Shown piece by piece: positions 18,535-27,058 of a stretch of 64,000 nucleotides of DNA (position 1 is the stretch's first letter; the number at the start of each line of letters is the position of its first letter). A program made the translations under genes and the position numbers. The stretch lies in assembly GCA_028821575.1 (NCBI GenBank), contig JAPPFW010000007.1, forward strand, positions 1 through 64,000, written 5' to 3'. Under the pieces are notes generated by a model. It searched no databases. It was given only the letters and a program-made list of their open reading frames with translations, and was not told the origin of the DNA. This DNA comes from a bacterium. Lineage in GTDB: Bacteria > Actinomycetota > Acidimicrobiia > Spongiisociales > Spongiisociaceae.

Positions 18535-18989
18535 CGGGGCGCGGCCCTACCCCCCGCGGGCGATCCATCCGGACTCCACGCGCCCCGGTTCTCCCGCCGG
18601 ACGACCAGCCTCAGGCCGCTCCAGTCTCTGTCCAGCGCGCAGACCTTGTTGTCGACCAGGCCGACCTGCAGAGCCGCGGTGCGGATCGTGTCTTCAACGA
18701 CGTCGACATGGAGGGGGGAAGACTTCTTCGGCCAGGCGATCCACAGGGCGCCGTCGGCGGGAAGCCGGCGCAGGAGGCGCGAGAACACGGTACGGAACCG
18801 CTTCGTCGTCGGAGCGAACGCCACCACGACCGGACACGGCGCGCGGGGGTTCCTGATCAGCCTCGCACCCTTGGGAAGCGGGTCGAGCAATCCGGCCAGG
18901 TGCCCCGGGTCGCCGACCACCTCCACGCGGTCGCCCGGCGCGATCCCCAGCTTCCGTGCCAGCGGGGTCTGGGAGTAGCCGGAAGTCAC
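18531..18989 (-). CDS. DUF3052 family protein
   Basis: 152 aa from the GTG at 18989, chosen because it overlaps the stop of the upstream LRR gene (GTGA) and gives VTSGYSQTPLARKLGI, the usual DUF3052 beginning. The central RRLPADGALWIAWPKKSS and DNKVCALDRDWSGLRLVVR are also family-like. The function is unknown; Streptomyces and mycobacteria have members. Confidence 0.85.
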   Translation of the reverse strand: MTSGYSQTPLARKLGIAPGDRVEVVGDPGHLAGLLDPLPKGARLIRNPRAPCPVVVAFAPTTKRFRTVFSRLLRRLPADGALWIAWPKKSSPLHVDVVEDTIRTAALQVGLVDNKVCALDRDWSGLRLVVRRENRGAWSPDGSPAGGRAAPR

Positions 18990-21541
18990 AACGCCGCGAT
19001 CCGAGCCTGGGCGAGCCATATGTCCACCAGGACGCGGTGCTCCTCAATCCATCGGGAAACCAGGTCCGCGGTGGCGGCGCCCTCGCTCTGGAGGGCGATC
19101 CGGTAGGAGACATCGGCCTGTTCCAACTTGACGATCCGGAACAGCCTGGCCGCGGCCGGATTGGCGTCCAGGAACTCGTTGCGGGCGGTGACCCTGATGT
19201 CGGAGACCTGCCAACCGACCTGGCAGATGCCCCGGGCCACGGCATCGGGACACTGCCGGGCGGGAACCTGTCCGGTTCCAGGTCTCTGATCCCAGGTCTC
19301 GCCGTCCGGACGACCGAGCGGGTTGGAGTCGTCCAGGACGTGGTCGATCCCCAACCACACCATGTGCCGGCCCCCGAGCAGGGTCGCCGCGTATCGGCTC
19401 GGCGCCCATGCGTAGGTGACAACCGGCTCATCCCGGAGGAGGTGTTGGGTGACCGCGGCGTGCATGGCGTCGTATCCGGATGTCACCTGGTCTACGTTCA
19501 TCCAGTTCGAGAAGGCAACCATGCTCTCGATGATGTCGTAGCAGGGCCAACTCGGGGGACATCCGTATATGTCCACCCGCCCGTTACCGGGGTTGGCGTC
19601 GGTTGCGTCATACTCCGTTCTGGCCGCGGGGCTTCGGTCCAGGTCGTCGAGAGTCGCGATTCCCCGTTCCGCGGCGAAGCGTCTGCTGATCAGGAACCCC
19701 TGCAGGCCGCCGGCCGCCATCTGGTCTCCGACCGGGGACACACGATCCCGGACCGTCGAGCCGTCGGGCAACTGCCGGTCCAGGAACCGGTCGTGGTACG
19801 GATACCAGCCGTTCACCCAGAAGTCGACGGAACCGTCCGCCATGGCTGGGTAGGCGAGCGCCGGGCCCGCTTCGAAGTCTGCCGGGTCGCTGGCCTCGTA
19901 GCCGAGTTCACCGAGCAGAGCGCGGTAGAGGGCGGCCTGGAAGTGTCCGGACGCCCAGTTGGCCCTGGCCATCCGTACGCGGATGCCGTCGCCGGGCATC
20001 AGGGCCTCGGGCTGTAGTTGGAGAGCCCGCACCAGGAAGGAGGCCATCTGAGCACGGGTAACCGGGCTGTCGGGACAGTAAGAGAGGGGCGCCTTCGAGC
20101 AGCCCCGGGTCACACCGGCTGCCAGGATGCCTTCGACCGCCGCGGCATGGTCCGCGTCCGCGGGAACGTCGACGAAGGCGCCCTGCGGTTCGGCCACTGG
20201 GGGGACGGTGGGCAGCGCCCTGGTCACGAACACGGCCATGTCGAGCCGACTGACGGGCTCCAGGGGGCGGAAGGTCCCGTCCTCGTACTGCTCCACCACG
20301 CCCCGTTCGGACATGGCGTTCAGGTAGCCCGAGTACCACGCACCGTCCGGAACGTCATCGAAGCCGCCGGCCACCATGGCCGGTTCCCTCGCATCGCCCA
20401 ATGCCCTGGCCAGGAAGGCCATCATCTGAGCTCGGGTGATGGTTTCCAGGGGGCAGAAGCGATCGCCGGCCGGCGGATTGCAACCGGCGGTGATGCCGAG
20501 GGCCGCGACGATCTCGATGCTTGCCTCATGCACGCTGCCGTCGTCATCGGAGAACCTAGCTCCTCCCGAAGGAGACCGTGGCACGCCCGGTGTGCGAGGG
20601 GAACCGATCACGCCCGGCTCCGACGAAGGGCCCCGATCCGGCCCGGCGAGATACAACTCGTTGCCGTCTAGCCTCATCACGAGGAACTCGCTGAGCGCCC
20701 GGACCTCGGTCGGTACCCGCCCGACCAATCGATTCTGGCTGAGGTCGAGGCTGCGCAGGTTGTGGAGCAGACCCAGCGCCGGCGGGATCGATCCGGTGAG
20801 CCGGTTGTCGTAGAGAAACAACTGCTCGAGAAGGACCAGCGAACCCAGTTCGCCTGGTATCGGGCCGGTGAGGTGGTTGGAGTGGAGGAACAGGCCTCTG
20901 AGGTTGGTCAGCCCGCCGAGTGCGGGGGGGATGGACCCGTCCAGCTCGTTGCCGCTCAACTCGAGCACCTGCAGAGCGGTCAACATTCCGAGCTGTCCGG
21001 GTATCGAACCCGTCAGCCGGTTGTTATGGAGGAACAGCGCCTCGAGGCTCGTCAGACCACCGAGTTCCGGGGGGATGGGTCCGCTCAACCGGTTACCCCC
21101 TAGTTCCATCACCTTCAGACTGGTGAGTCCGCCCAGCTGCGCCGGGAGAGATCCGGTCAACCGGTTGTTGTCGAGATACAGGTCTTCCAGGTCGGTGAGT
21201 GCCCCGAGCTCCGGCACCAGGGGTCCGACGAGCCCGGCCACGGACAGGAATAGCGAGCGTACCCGTCCTTCCCTTACGACCACCCCTTGCCATTCACTGA
21301 GCGGATTCGAGTCTGACCAGGCGTTCGGATTGCCGGTGTCGTCGAGGACGCCCGGGTCCTCGAGGCTCGAGTAGAACCGCCAGAGGATCTCGCAGTCTCT
21401 CGACAGGTCGGGTCGGTCCCCGGGGACTACCGAGTCCCGCCCGCAAGGGGACTCCGCTCCAGCCGGACCGGCCCAGGCGAGGATGGCGATCAGGAACAGG
21501 GCCAGCATCCAGCCGCGTGCCACCCGCCGCCTGCGGCACAT
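18986..21541 (-). CDS. Secreted LRR - SLH - glycine-betaine-binding-like fusion protein
   Basis: 851 aa from the ATG at 21541; the 397 upstream codons of the track ORF lie antisense to the polymerase gene. Signal peptide about 1-29 (LALFLIAILAWAGPAGA). About 85-300: plant-type leucine-rich repeats with the 24-residue unit NNRLTGSIPxxLGxLTxLxxL. About 325-510: three SLH-like segments with ITRAQMMAFLARAL, VSRLDMAVFVTRAL and VTRAQMASFLVRAL. About 518-851: a domain like periplasmic glycine-betaine/choline binding proteins (OpuAC), with VDFWVNGWYPYHDRFL and YDIIESMVAFSNWMNVDQV. No transporter genes are adjacent. No good SD precedes the ATG; GTG 21574 is an alternative start. Confidence 0.8.
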   Translation of the reverse strand: MCRRRRVARGWMLALFLIAILAWAGPAGAESPCGRDSVVPGDRPDLSRDCEILWRFYSSLEDPGVLDDTGNPNAWSDSNPLSEWQGVVVREGRVRSLFLSVAGLVGPLVPELGALTDLEDLYLDNNRLTGSLPAQLGGLTSLKVMELGGNRLSGPIPPELGGLTSLEALFLHNNRLTGSIPGQLGMLTALQVLELSGNELDGSIPPALGGLTNLRGLFLHSNHLTGPIPGELGSLVLLEQLFLYDNRLTGSIPPALGLLHNLRSLDLSQNRLVGRVPTEVRALSEFLVMRLDGNELYLAGPDRGPSSEPGVIGSPRTPGVPRSPSGGARFSDDDGSVHEASIEIVAALGITAGCNPPAGDRFCPLETITRAQMMAFLARALGDAREPAMVAGGFDDVPDGAWYSGYLNAMSERGVVEQYEDGTFRPLEPVSRLDMAVFVTRALPTVPPVAEPQGAFVDVPADADHAAAVEGILAAGVTRGCSKAPLSYCPDSPVTRAQMASFLVRALQLQPEALMPGDGIRVRMARANWASGHFQAALYRALLGELGYEASDPADFEAGPALAYPAMADGSVDFWVNGWYPYHDRFLDRQLPDGSTVRDRVSPVGDQMAAGGLQGFLISRRFAAERGIATLDDLDRSPAARTEYDATDANPGNGRVDIYGCPPSWPCYDIIESMVAFSNWMNVDQVTSGYDAMHAAVTQHLLRDEPVVTYAWAPSRYAATLLGGRHMVWLGIDHVLDDSNPLGRPDGETWDQRPGTGQVPARQCPDAVARGICQVGWQVSDIRVTARNEFLDANPAAARLFRIVKLEQADVSYRIALQSEGAATADLVSRWIEEHRVLVDIWLAQARIAAL

Positions 21542-21673
21542 GGAGGATACGGCAGATGGCTCGACTCGGATCACCGACCCGGATTCTCGCACCGCGGCAG
21601 CCGCCAACACGTGCAATCCGGGCCGATCGGCGCCGCTTTCGATATGACCGGTCCCGTCGGGTACCGTCAGCCC

Positions 21674-22675
21674 GTGGTGTCGGAGGCGACGACGGTCGAG
21701 ATCGGGGGCGAGGGTGTAAGGGTCACCTCGCCGGACCGGGTGGTCTTCCCTCGCCAGGGATGGACCAAGCTCGATGTGGTGCGACACTTCCGCGTCGTGG
21801 CTGACGGCTGCCTGCGCGGCGTGTACGGGCGGCCCACCATGATGAAGCGGTACATGAAGAACGTGGACACACCTCCGATCTACCACAAGCGCGCTTCCAG
21901 GAAGAGCCCCTTCGAGACCGCCACCATCCGCTTCCCGTCGCAGCGGCCGGGCCGGATGAACGTTCCCCGGACCCCGGCCGACATACTCCGGTTCGTGCAG
22001 CTCGGATGCCTGGATCTGCATCCGTGGCCGGTTCGGGCCGAGGACCTCGACCATCCGGACGAGATACGCTTCGACTTCGACCCGACCGAGGGATTCGGCT
22101 TCGCGGATGTCAGGCGGGCGGCCATGCACGCCAGGGAATTGCTCGACGAGTTGGGTCTGGTCGGCTGGCCGAAGACCTCGGGAAGCCGGGGCATCCACGT
22201 GTATGTGCGGATCGAGCCGTTGTGGGACTTCTTCCAGACCCGCCGGGCCGTACTCGCCTTCGGACGGGAGTTGGAACGGCGCCATCCTCGCCTGATCACT
22301 ACCAGGTGGTGGAAGGAGGAGCGCCGGGGCATCTTCGTCGACTACAACCAGAACGCCCGCGACAAGACCGTGTCGTCGGCCTACGGAGTCCGTCCCACCG
22401 GGTACGTCTCGGCACCCATCACGTGGGACGAACTGACCGATGTGGACATACAGGACTTCCCGATGGACCGCTTCGCCGATCGCTACAGGGCGGTGGGCGA
22501 CCTCACGGAAGGGATCGACGAGGCCCCCGGCCGTATCGACCGGTTGCTGGAATGGGTCGCTCGGGACGAGGCCGCCGGGCAGGGCGACGCTCCATGGCCA
22601 CCCAACTATCCCAAGATGCCAGGCGAGCCACCCAGAGTCCAGCCCTCGAAAATGGTGAAGGAGAACTGGGAGTAG
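21674..22675 (+). CDS. LigD-type DNA/RNA polymerase-primase domain protein (PolD)
   Basis: 333 aa if begun at the GTG at 21674; the first conserved residues (VEIGGEGVRVTSPDRVVFP) follow soon after. The archaeo-eukaryotic primase fold of bacterial NHEJ polymerases is seen in PTMMKRYMKNV, LHPWPVRAEDLDHPDEIRFD with the DFDP metal site, SGSRGIHVYVRI, and NARDKTVSSAYGVRP. Such stand-alone enzymes fill gaps and add ribonucleotides at breaks. A stand-alone ligase sits 2 kb away. The start is uncertain (ATG 21644 possible). The gene is convergent with the aspartyl-protease gene. Confidence 0.88.
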   Translation: MVSEATTVEIGGEGVRVTSPDRVVFPRQGWTKLDVVRHFRVVADGCLRGVYGRPTMMKRYMKNVDTPPIYHKRASRKSPFETATIRFPSQRPGRMNVPRTPADILRFVQLGCLDLHPWPVRAEDLDHPDEIRFDFDPTEGFGFADVRRAAMHARELLDELGLVGWPKTSGSRGIHVYVRIEPLWDFFQTRRAVLAFGRELERRHPRLITTRWWKEERRGIFVDYNQNARDKTVSSAYGVRPTGYVSAPITWDELTDVDIQDFPMDRFADRYRAVGDLTEGIDEAPGRIDRLLEWVARDEAAGQGDAPWPPNYPKMPGEPPRVQPSKMVKENWE

Positions 22676-22778
22676 GTTGGTGGTTGGTGAGTGGCGAGGG
22701 GCGAATCTGGGACGACCCTCCCGCGAGCACATCGTTATTGAACAACAGTTTATTACCTACCTGACAACTAACACCTAA

Positions 22779-22981
22779 CCCCGATTCTTCATGCACGGGG
22801 TTTGTCTGATCGAAGAAGGGGCTTCTGATCGGACTCCTGACCTGGTATAAGGGCGGACTCGACAAGCCCGTCCGAGCCGACATCCACCGTCACCCGTCGG
22901 GTGCATGCGGACCGAGCCGCGAAAACAGGCCTGAAGTGGCCTTTCGTCGGTGGGTGTGTCGGGAAACATGAAGAATCAGGG
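22779..22981. mobile_element. Miniature inverted-repeat element A, copy 1 (203 bp)
   Basis: Ends are inverted repeats: CCCCGATTCTTCATG at the left and, read inwards from the right, CCCTGATTCTTCATG. It is flanked on both sides by CTAA (22775-22778 and 22982-22985), a 4-bp target duplication. The whole 203 bp recurs in reverse orientation at 47186-47388, apparently identical. It encodes no transposase, so it is non-autonomous. A YTAR-type 4-bp target is known for the IS5 group; assignment to that group is only a suggestion. Confidence 0.85.
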
Positions 22982-22993
22982 CTAATACCTAGT

Positions 22994-23362
22994 CTAGGCA
23001 GCTGCCTGGCACAGGATCATCGTGGTCGGGATGAGCCGCTGGTTCACTGGGTCCACTGCGAGGCCGAGACCCTCCAGCGTATAGGCGCCGAGGATGGCCG
23101 GGCCGTCCTCTTCCCCGAAGACGACCAGGGTGGTGACGTCCTCGCCGTCGATGGTCACCCGGGCCTCGCCATAGTCCATCTCGACCCGCCTCCCGTCCGC
23201 CAAGAGGAAGGTGCGCTTGGCCTTGGGCCTGACCCCGAGCGCGCGCACCAGAGAGGACGGCAGGGTGGTATAGGCCGCACCCGTGTCGACGATCGCTTCC
23301 AGGTCCCGGGACGGGTTGCCGTCGATGTTCGCAACCGTCATCGGCCAGCTGAATGTCCCCAT
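22994..23362 (-). CDS. Retropepsin-like aspartyl protease domain protein
   Basis: 122 aa, one pepsin-like lobe. EAIVDTGAAYTTLP carries the catalytic D-T-G, and AILGAYTLEGLGLAVDP is the second conserved strand pair. Such proteins would work as homodimers; the substrate is unknown. The ATG at 23362 has AGGAGG 9 nt upstream. A 20-bp dyad lies about 58 bp upstream of the start. It ends 13 bp from MITE A, so the element may form its transcript end. Confidence 0.82.
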   Translation of the reverse strand: MGTFSWPMTVANIDGNPSRDLEAIVDTGAAYTTLPSSLVRALGVRPKAKRTFLLADGRRVEMDYGEARVTIDGEDVTTLVVFGEEDGPAILGAYTLEGLGLAVDPVNQRLIPTTMILCQAAA

Positions 23363-23419
23363 TGGTTCATACCTCCTCGATCTGCTGCTGCCAACACTCT
23401 AACGTCTATAAACAACCTT

Positions 23420-23439
23420 ACATCGTATAGATAAGATGT
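23420..23439. promoter_or_regulatory. 20-bp dyad upstream of the aspartyl-protease gene
   Basis: ACATCGTATAGATAAGATGT is an imperfect palindrome (8 of 10 base pairs) in an AT-rich stretch that stands out in this GC-rich DNA. It could be an operator or overlap a -10 region. This is inference from sequence alone. Confidence 0.3.
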
Positions 23440-23472
23440 CGTTTACAGAAGCCGGGGGTCGGCTTGGCGGGC

Positions 23473-24486
23473 TCATGCGGTCGGGCGGAGGACCACTTCG
23501 GGAGTGATTGGCCTGGCGACGCAGGTCAGGATCATGCCCGACTCCTGCTCCGCTTCGGTCAGGGCGAAGGGGACGCCGGGGTCGACCCGTCCGTCCACCA
23601 GGCGCACCCGGCAGGTCCCGCACACGCCCGAGCGGCACGCGTAGGCAACCGGCACCGCCAACCGGTCCATGGCGGTGAGCAGGACCTCTCCAGCTTCCAG
23701 CACAGCCAAGGCGTCGTGACCTTCGAGGCGGATCCGGGCACCGTCATACGGGACCGGGATGCTGTCCCGCCGAGGCGGCACGTAGTGTTCCACCAGCAAT
23801 CGATCGTCGGGAACGCCCAGGGTCAGCAGGCGCGCTTCGATCGCACGGTTCATGTCCGGCGGTCCGCACAGCAGGTACCAGACGTCGGCTGTCAGCGGCG
23901 GGTTGGCGACCAAGAGGGCGTCCACGAATCGGTAGTCGATGCGCTGCCCGCGCCCGCTCAGCGCATGGACCACGCTGATGCGGTCCGGGTGGGCGGTCCG
24001 CAGGCGGTCCAGCTCGCCGGCGAAGATCACGTCCTGCTGTCGCCGGTTCCCGTACGCGAGGTGCACCACCGAGCCCGGTTCTACCGACAGGGCCCCGCGC
24101 AGGATGCTCATCACCGGAACGATCCCGCTGCCGGCCGCGAAGGCGTAGTACGTACGGCGGTTGGCGGGAGCGATCCCCACCGTGAAGGCGCCCGCGGCCG
24201 GTTCCACCCCGACCGTCCGGCCGGCCTCGGCCCGCTCCACGAGGTAGGTCGAGACCACTCCCCCAGGTATGCGCTTGACGGTTATCGATGGTGGCTGTCC
24301 CAGTTCGGGAGTTGAGCTGAGCGAGAACACCCGGCGGTGTTCCTCTCCGTCGATCGCGAGCCTGACTATGACGTACTGGCCCGCCTCTCCCCCCACCCGG
24401 GCATGCGGATCGTCGAACGTGATGGTGACGGCGTCGGGGGTCTCGGGGCGGACCGCGGCTATGCGCAGCGGGACGACCGTCCTCAA
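23473..24486 (-). CDS. Flavin and 2Fe-2S oxidoreductase (ferredoxin-NADP reductase type)
   Basis: 337 aa from a TTG whose last bases overlap the ligase stop (TTGA); homology begins there, so the longer track ORF is rejected. FAD-binding barrel about 1-100 (RRVFSLSSTPELG), NAD(P)-binding region about 105-230 (AAGSGIVPVMSILRG, WYLLCGPPDMNRAI), and a C-terminal plant-type ferredoxin domain with CRSGVCGTC and a fourth Cys in ILTCVARP. The layout is that of PaaE and Hmp-like reductases; the oxygenase or partner is unknown. Coupling to a DNA ligase is odd. Confidence 0.88.
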   Translation of the reverse strand: MRTVVPLRIAAVRPETPDAVTITFDDPHARVGGEAGQYVIVRLAIDGEEHRRVFSLSSTPELGQPPSITVKRIPGGVVSTYLVERAEAGRTVGVEPAAGAFTVGIAPANRRTYYAFAAGSGIVPVMSILRGALSVEPGSVVHLAYGNRRQQDVIFAGELDRLRTAHPDRISVVHALSGRGQRIDYRFVDALLVANPPLTADVWYLLCGPPDMNRAIEARLLTLGVPDDRLLVEHYVPPRRDSIPVPYDGARIRLEGHDALAVLEAGEVLLTAMDRLAVPVAYACRSGVCGTCRVRLVDGRVDPGVPFALTEAEQESGMILTCVARPITPEVVLRPTA

Positions 24487-25511
24487 CCAACCACCTCGGA
24501 GAATCCGGCGCCGGACGGACGCACGAGTTGGTCCATCGTGCACTCGGCGGCCGGCTTGTCGGGACGCCATCGCTCGAACCGGGTGGCGTGGCGGAAACGA
24601 CCACCCTGGAGTTGGTCGTAGCTCACTTCGACCACGACTCCCGGCGTGACCGGGACCCACTCCATGGACTTCTGGGTCGACCATCTGCTCTGCGCTCCCG
24701 GAGCCCGGGTCTGATCGCCGCCGCCGAAGCTCTCCTCGGTGCGGATCTGTTCCAGCATGCTCAGGATCGCGGCGCGGTCGCGGTTCGAGAATCCAGAGCA
24801 ATGGCCGATGAAGTGCAGGTTCCCTTCGGTGTTGTAGAGGCCGAGCAGGATGGAGCCGACCTTGTCCCCGTCCTTATGGACCCGGTAACCCCCGATCACG
24901 CAGTCCACGGACCGGCGGTGCTTCCACTTGATCCACTCGCGCTTGTCCTGCCGGTAGGGGCCGTCCTCCCGTTTGCAGATGATGCCGTCGCAACCGGCCG
25001 ACTCGTACCGGTGGAACCACCTGGTGGCTCTCTCGAATTCGCGGGTCACCGGTGTCAGGTGCCAGGGTTCGTCCAGATCCGAGCCGAGCCGGTCGAGGCG
25101 CGCCCTGCGGGTTGAATAGGGGGCCTCGACGAGGCTCTCGCCTCTCTCCGCCAGCAGGTCGAAGGCCACCAACCGGGCCGGATACTCCGCCGCCAGGCGC
25201 TCGACTCGCGACTGCGCCGGGTGGATCCGCATCTGCAACAGGTCGAAGTTGGTCACGTCTTCCACCACGACCAGCACCTCTCCGTCCACCACGGTTCCGC
25301 GGGGAAGCTGGTCGAGCGCCGGACGCAGTTCGGGGAAGTAGCGCAGCAACGTCTTACCGTTGCGGGAATCGAGGCGTACCTCCTCACCCCCGTAGGCGAC
25401 CATCCGGAACCCGTCCCACTTGGGCTCGTACATCCAGCCCTCGCCGGAGGGAGGGTTGGCTCTGACCCTTGCCTTCATGGGTTTGATGGGGGGTGTGAAC
25501 GGCCAGGTCAT
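24483..25511 (-). CDS. ATP-dependent DNA ligase (LigC/LigD ligase-domain type)
   Basis: 342 aa. The nucleotidyltransferase domain has the active-site Lys in MYEPKWDGFR (about residue 31), RLDSRNGKTLLRYFPEL, VVDGEVLVV, AGCDGIICKREDGPY and IKWKHRR; the OB-fold C-terminus carries VVVEVSYDQLQGGRFRHATR. It is not fused to a polymerase, but the PolD-like gene at 21674 is near, the split arrangement seen in mycobacterial LigC loci. No ku gene is visible. Confidence 0.93.
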   Translation of the reverse strand: MTWPFTPPIKPMKARVRANPPSGEGWMYEPKWDGFRMVAYGGEEVRLDSRNGKTLLRYFPELRPALDQLPRGTVVDGEVLVVVEDVTNFDLLQMRIHPAQSRVERLAAEYPARLVAFDLLAERGESLVEAPYSTRRARLDRLGSDLDEPWHLTPVTREFERATRWFHRYESAGCDGIICKREDGPYRQDKREWIKWKHRRSVDCVIGGYRVHKDGDKVGSILLGLYNTEGNLHFIGHCSGFSNRDRAAILSMLEQIRTEESFGGGDQTRAPGAQSRWSTQKSMEWVPVTPGVVVEVSYDQLQGGRFRHATRFERWRPDKPAAECTMDQLVRPSGAGFSEVVG

Positions 25512-25592
25512 CCGCCGCAGCTTAGGACATGGTGGATGGTGGAGCTCTAACTAACCAATGACCCAATCACGAATCACCATGCACCCAAACTT

Positions 25593-25985
25593 CTAACCCA
25601 GGAAGAAGCCGAACGGGTGGAGTTCCTCCAAGGTGTGGCGGCGGACGTCGCTCCCCTCACCGGCCGTGACGATCACCCATCGGGTGCCGAACTCGTTCAT
25701 CAGCTGGCGGCAATTACCGCACGGGTACGCTCCGTCCACGCTCTCCGCGTCGATACATGCCACCGCCACAACCAAGATCCGGCGAAGGCCCGCCGCGACG
25801 GCACCCGAGATGGCCGTGGCCTCGGCGCAGATCGACGAACCGTACGCGGCGTTCTCGACGTTGGAGCCGGTATGGACGTCGCCGTGCTCGTCCACGACGA
25901 CCGCACCGACCCGGAAGCCCGAGTACGGCGAGTAGGAACGGAGGGCGGCCTGCCGGGCGCGGGCGGCCAGATCCGTCCGGTTCAT
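25593..25985 (-). CDS. cdd: Cytidine deaminase
   Basis: 130 aa. Converts cytidine or deoxycytidine to uridine forms. Zinc site: NVENAAYGSSICAEATAIS (catalytic Glu and first Cys) and YPCGNCRQLMNEF (two Cys). YSPYSGFRVGAVV is the substrate region. Its ATG overlaps the ftsY stop (ATGA), so it is the last gene of the recG-ftsY run. Confidence 0.96.
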   Translation of the reverse strand: MNRTDLAARARQAALRSYSPYSGFRVGAVVVDEHGDVHTGSNVENAAYGSSICAEATAISGAVAAGLRRILVVAVACIDAESVDGAYPCGNCRQLMNEFGTRWVIVTAGEGSDVRRHTLEELHPFGFFLG

Positions 25986-26956
25986 GCCGGCCCGAGCAGA
26001 GCGTCCACGAACTCGGACTCGTCGAACTCCACCAGGTCATCGAGTCCTTCGCCTGTACCGATGTACTTGACCGGTAGCTCCAGTTCGCTCTCGATCGCCA
26101 GGATCACGCCGCCCTTGGCCGAGCCGTCCATCTTGGTGAGGATCATCCCGGTCACCCCCATCCCGGCGAACCGCCGCGCTTGGGGGAGGCCACCCTGGCC
26201 GGTGGTGGCGTCCATGACCAGGAGCACCTCGGCGACCTCGTCACCGTCCCGGCCCAGCACCCTGATGATCTTGGCCAGCTCCTGCATCAGGTTGTGCCTG
26301 GTTTCGAACCGGCCTGCCGTGTCGACCACCAGCACATCGGCGCGCCGCGCCTTGGCGGCCCGGAGGGCGTCGTAGGCTACAGCCGCGGGATCGCCGCCCG
26401 CCTGACCGGAGATGACCTGCGCCCCGGCCCGCTCGGCCCACACCGCTAGCTGGGTATCGGCAGCGGGTCGGAAGGTGTCGGCGGCGCCGATGACGGGCGT
26501 GCGACCCTCACCGGCTAGGCGGGCCGCCAGCTTGGCCACGGTGGTCGTCTTACCAGCGCCGTTGACGCCGACCACCACCACGATCGACGGGTCACCCCGG
26601 AGGTTCAGGCGGCGGTCCACCCCGGAGAGGATACGGACCATCTCCGTACGGATCACCGAACGCGCCTCTGCCGGGTCGGAGGTTCCGGAGCGGCGGACCG
26701 CGTCGACTATGCGAGCGCTGGCCCCCACTCCCAGGTCGGACGCGATGAGCTCATCCTGCAGCTCCTCCCAGACGGAGGACCTCGACAGCACCGAATCGAG
26801 ACGGGCCGCCAGGCGGCTGCGGGTGGCCGCCAATGGCTGTCCCAACCTGGCGGCGCCACGTTCGGAGGCGCCTGACGAACGCCGGGACCGCAGGACCAGC
26901 CACACGATGACGGCAGCCAGAGCCACGGCCACCAGACCCCAGACGACCGGATTCAT
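25982..26956 (-). CDS. ftsY: SRP receptor FtsY
   Basis: 324 aa. An N-terminal hydrophobic stretch (about 5-22, WGLVAVALAAVIVWLVL) replaces the acidic A domain and would anchor it in the membrane, as in other actinobacteria. The NG domain follows with GVNGAGKTTTVAKLAARLAG near residue 130, DTAGRFETRHNLMQEL and TKMDGSAKGG. It receives ribosome-SRP complexes from Ffh. It follows smc after 102 bp. Confidence 0.96.
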   Translation of the reverse strand: MNPVVWGLVAVALAAVIVWLVLRSRRSSGASERGAARLGQPLAATRSRLAARLDSVLSRSSVWEELQDELIASDLGVGASARIVDAVRRSGTSDPAEARSVIRTEMVRILSGVDRRLNLRGDPSIVVVVGVNGAGKTTTVAKLAARLAGEGRTPVIGAADTFRPAADTQLAVWAERAGAQVISGQAGGDPAAVAYDALRAAKARRADVLVVDTAGRFETRHNLMQELAKIIRVLGRDGDEVAEVLLVMDATTGQGGLPQARRFAGMGVTGMILTKMDGSAKGGVILAIESELELPVKYIGTGEGLDDLVEFDESEFVDALLGPA

Positions 26957-27058
26957 CCGAGCCGGCCCGCTACGTCGACGGTGGGCGGGACTCCAGACTC
27001 AATCATGGGCACAACTTAATCGGGGGCTTGAAGTAAGCGGATCGAGACACCTGCCTCG

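Noticed and set aside
21542-22732. N-terminal 397 codons of the track LRR ORF
   Set aside because: They lie antisense to the LigD-type polymerase and precede a clear signal peptide at 21541.
22775-22969. 64-aa ORF identical to 47198-47392
   Set aside because: Identity is due to MITE A; it has no protein-like features and spans the terminal repeat.
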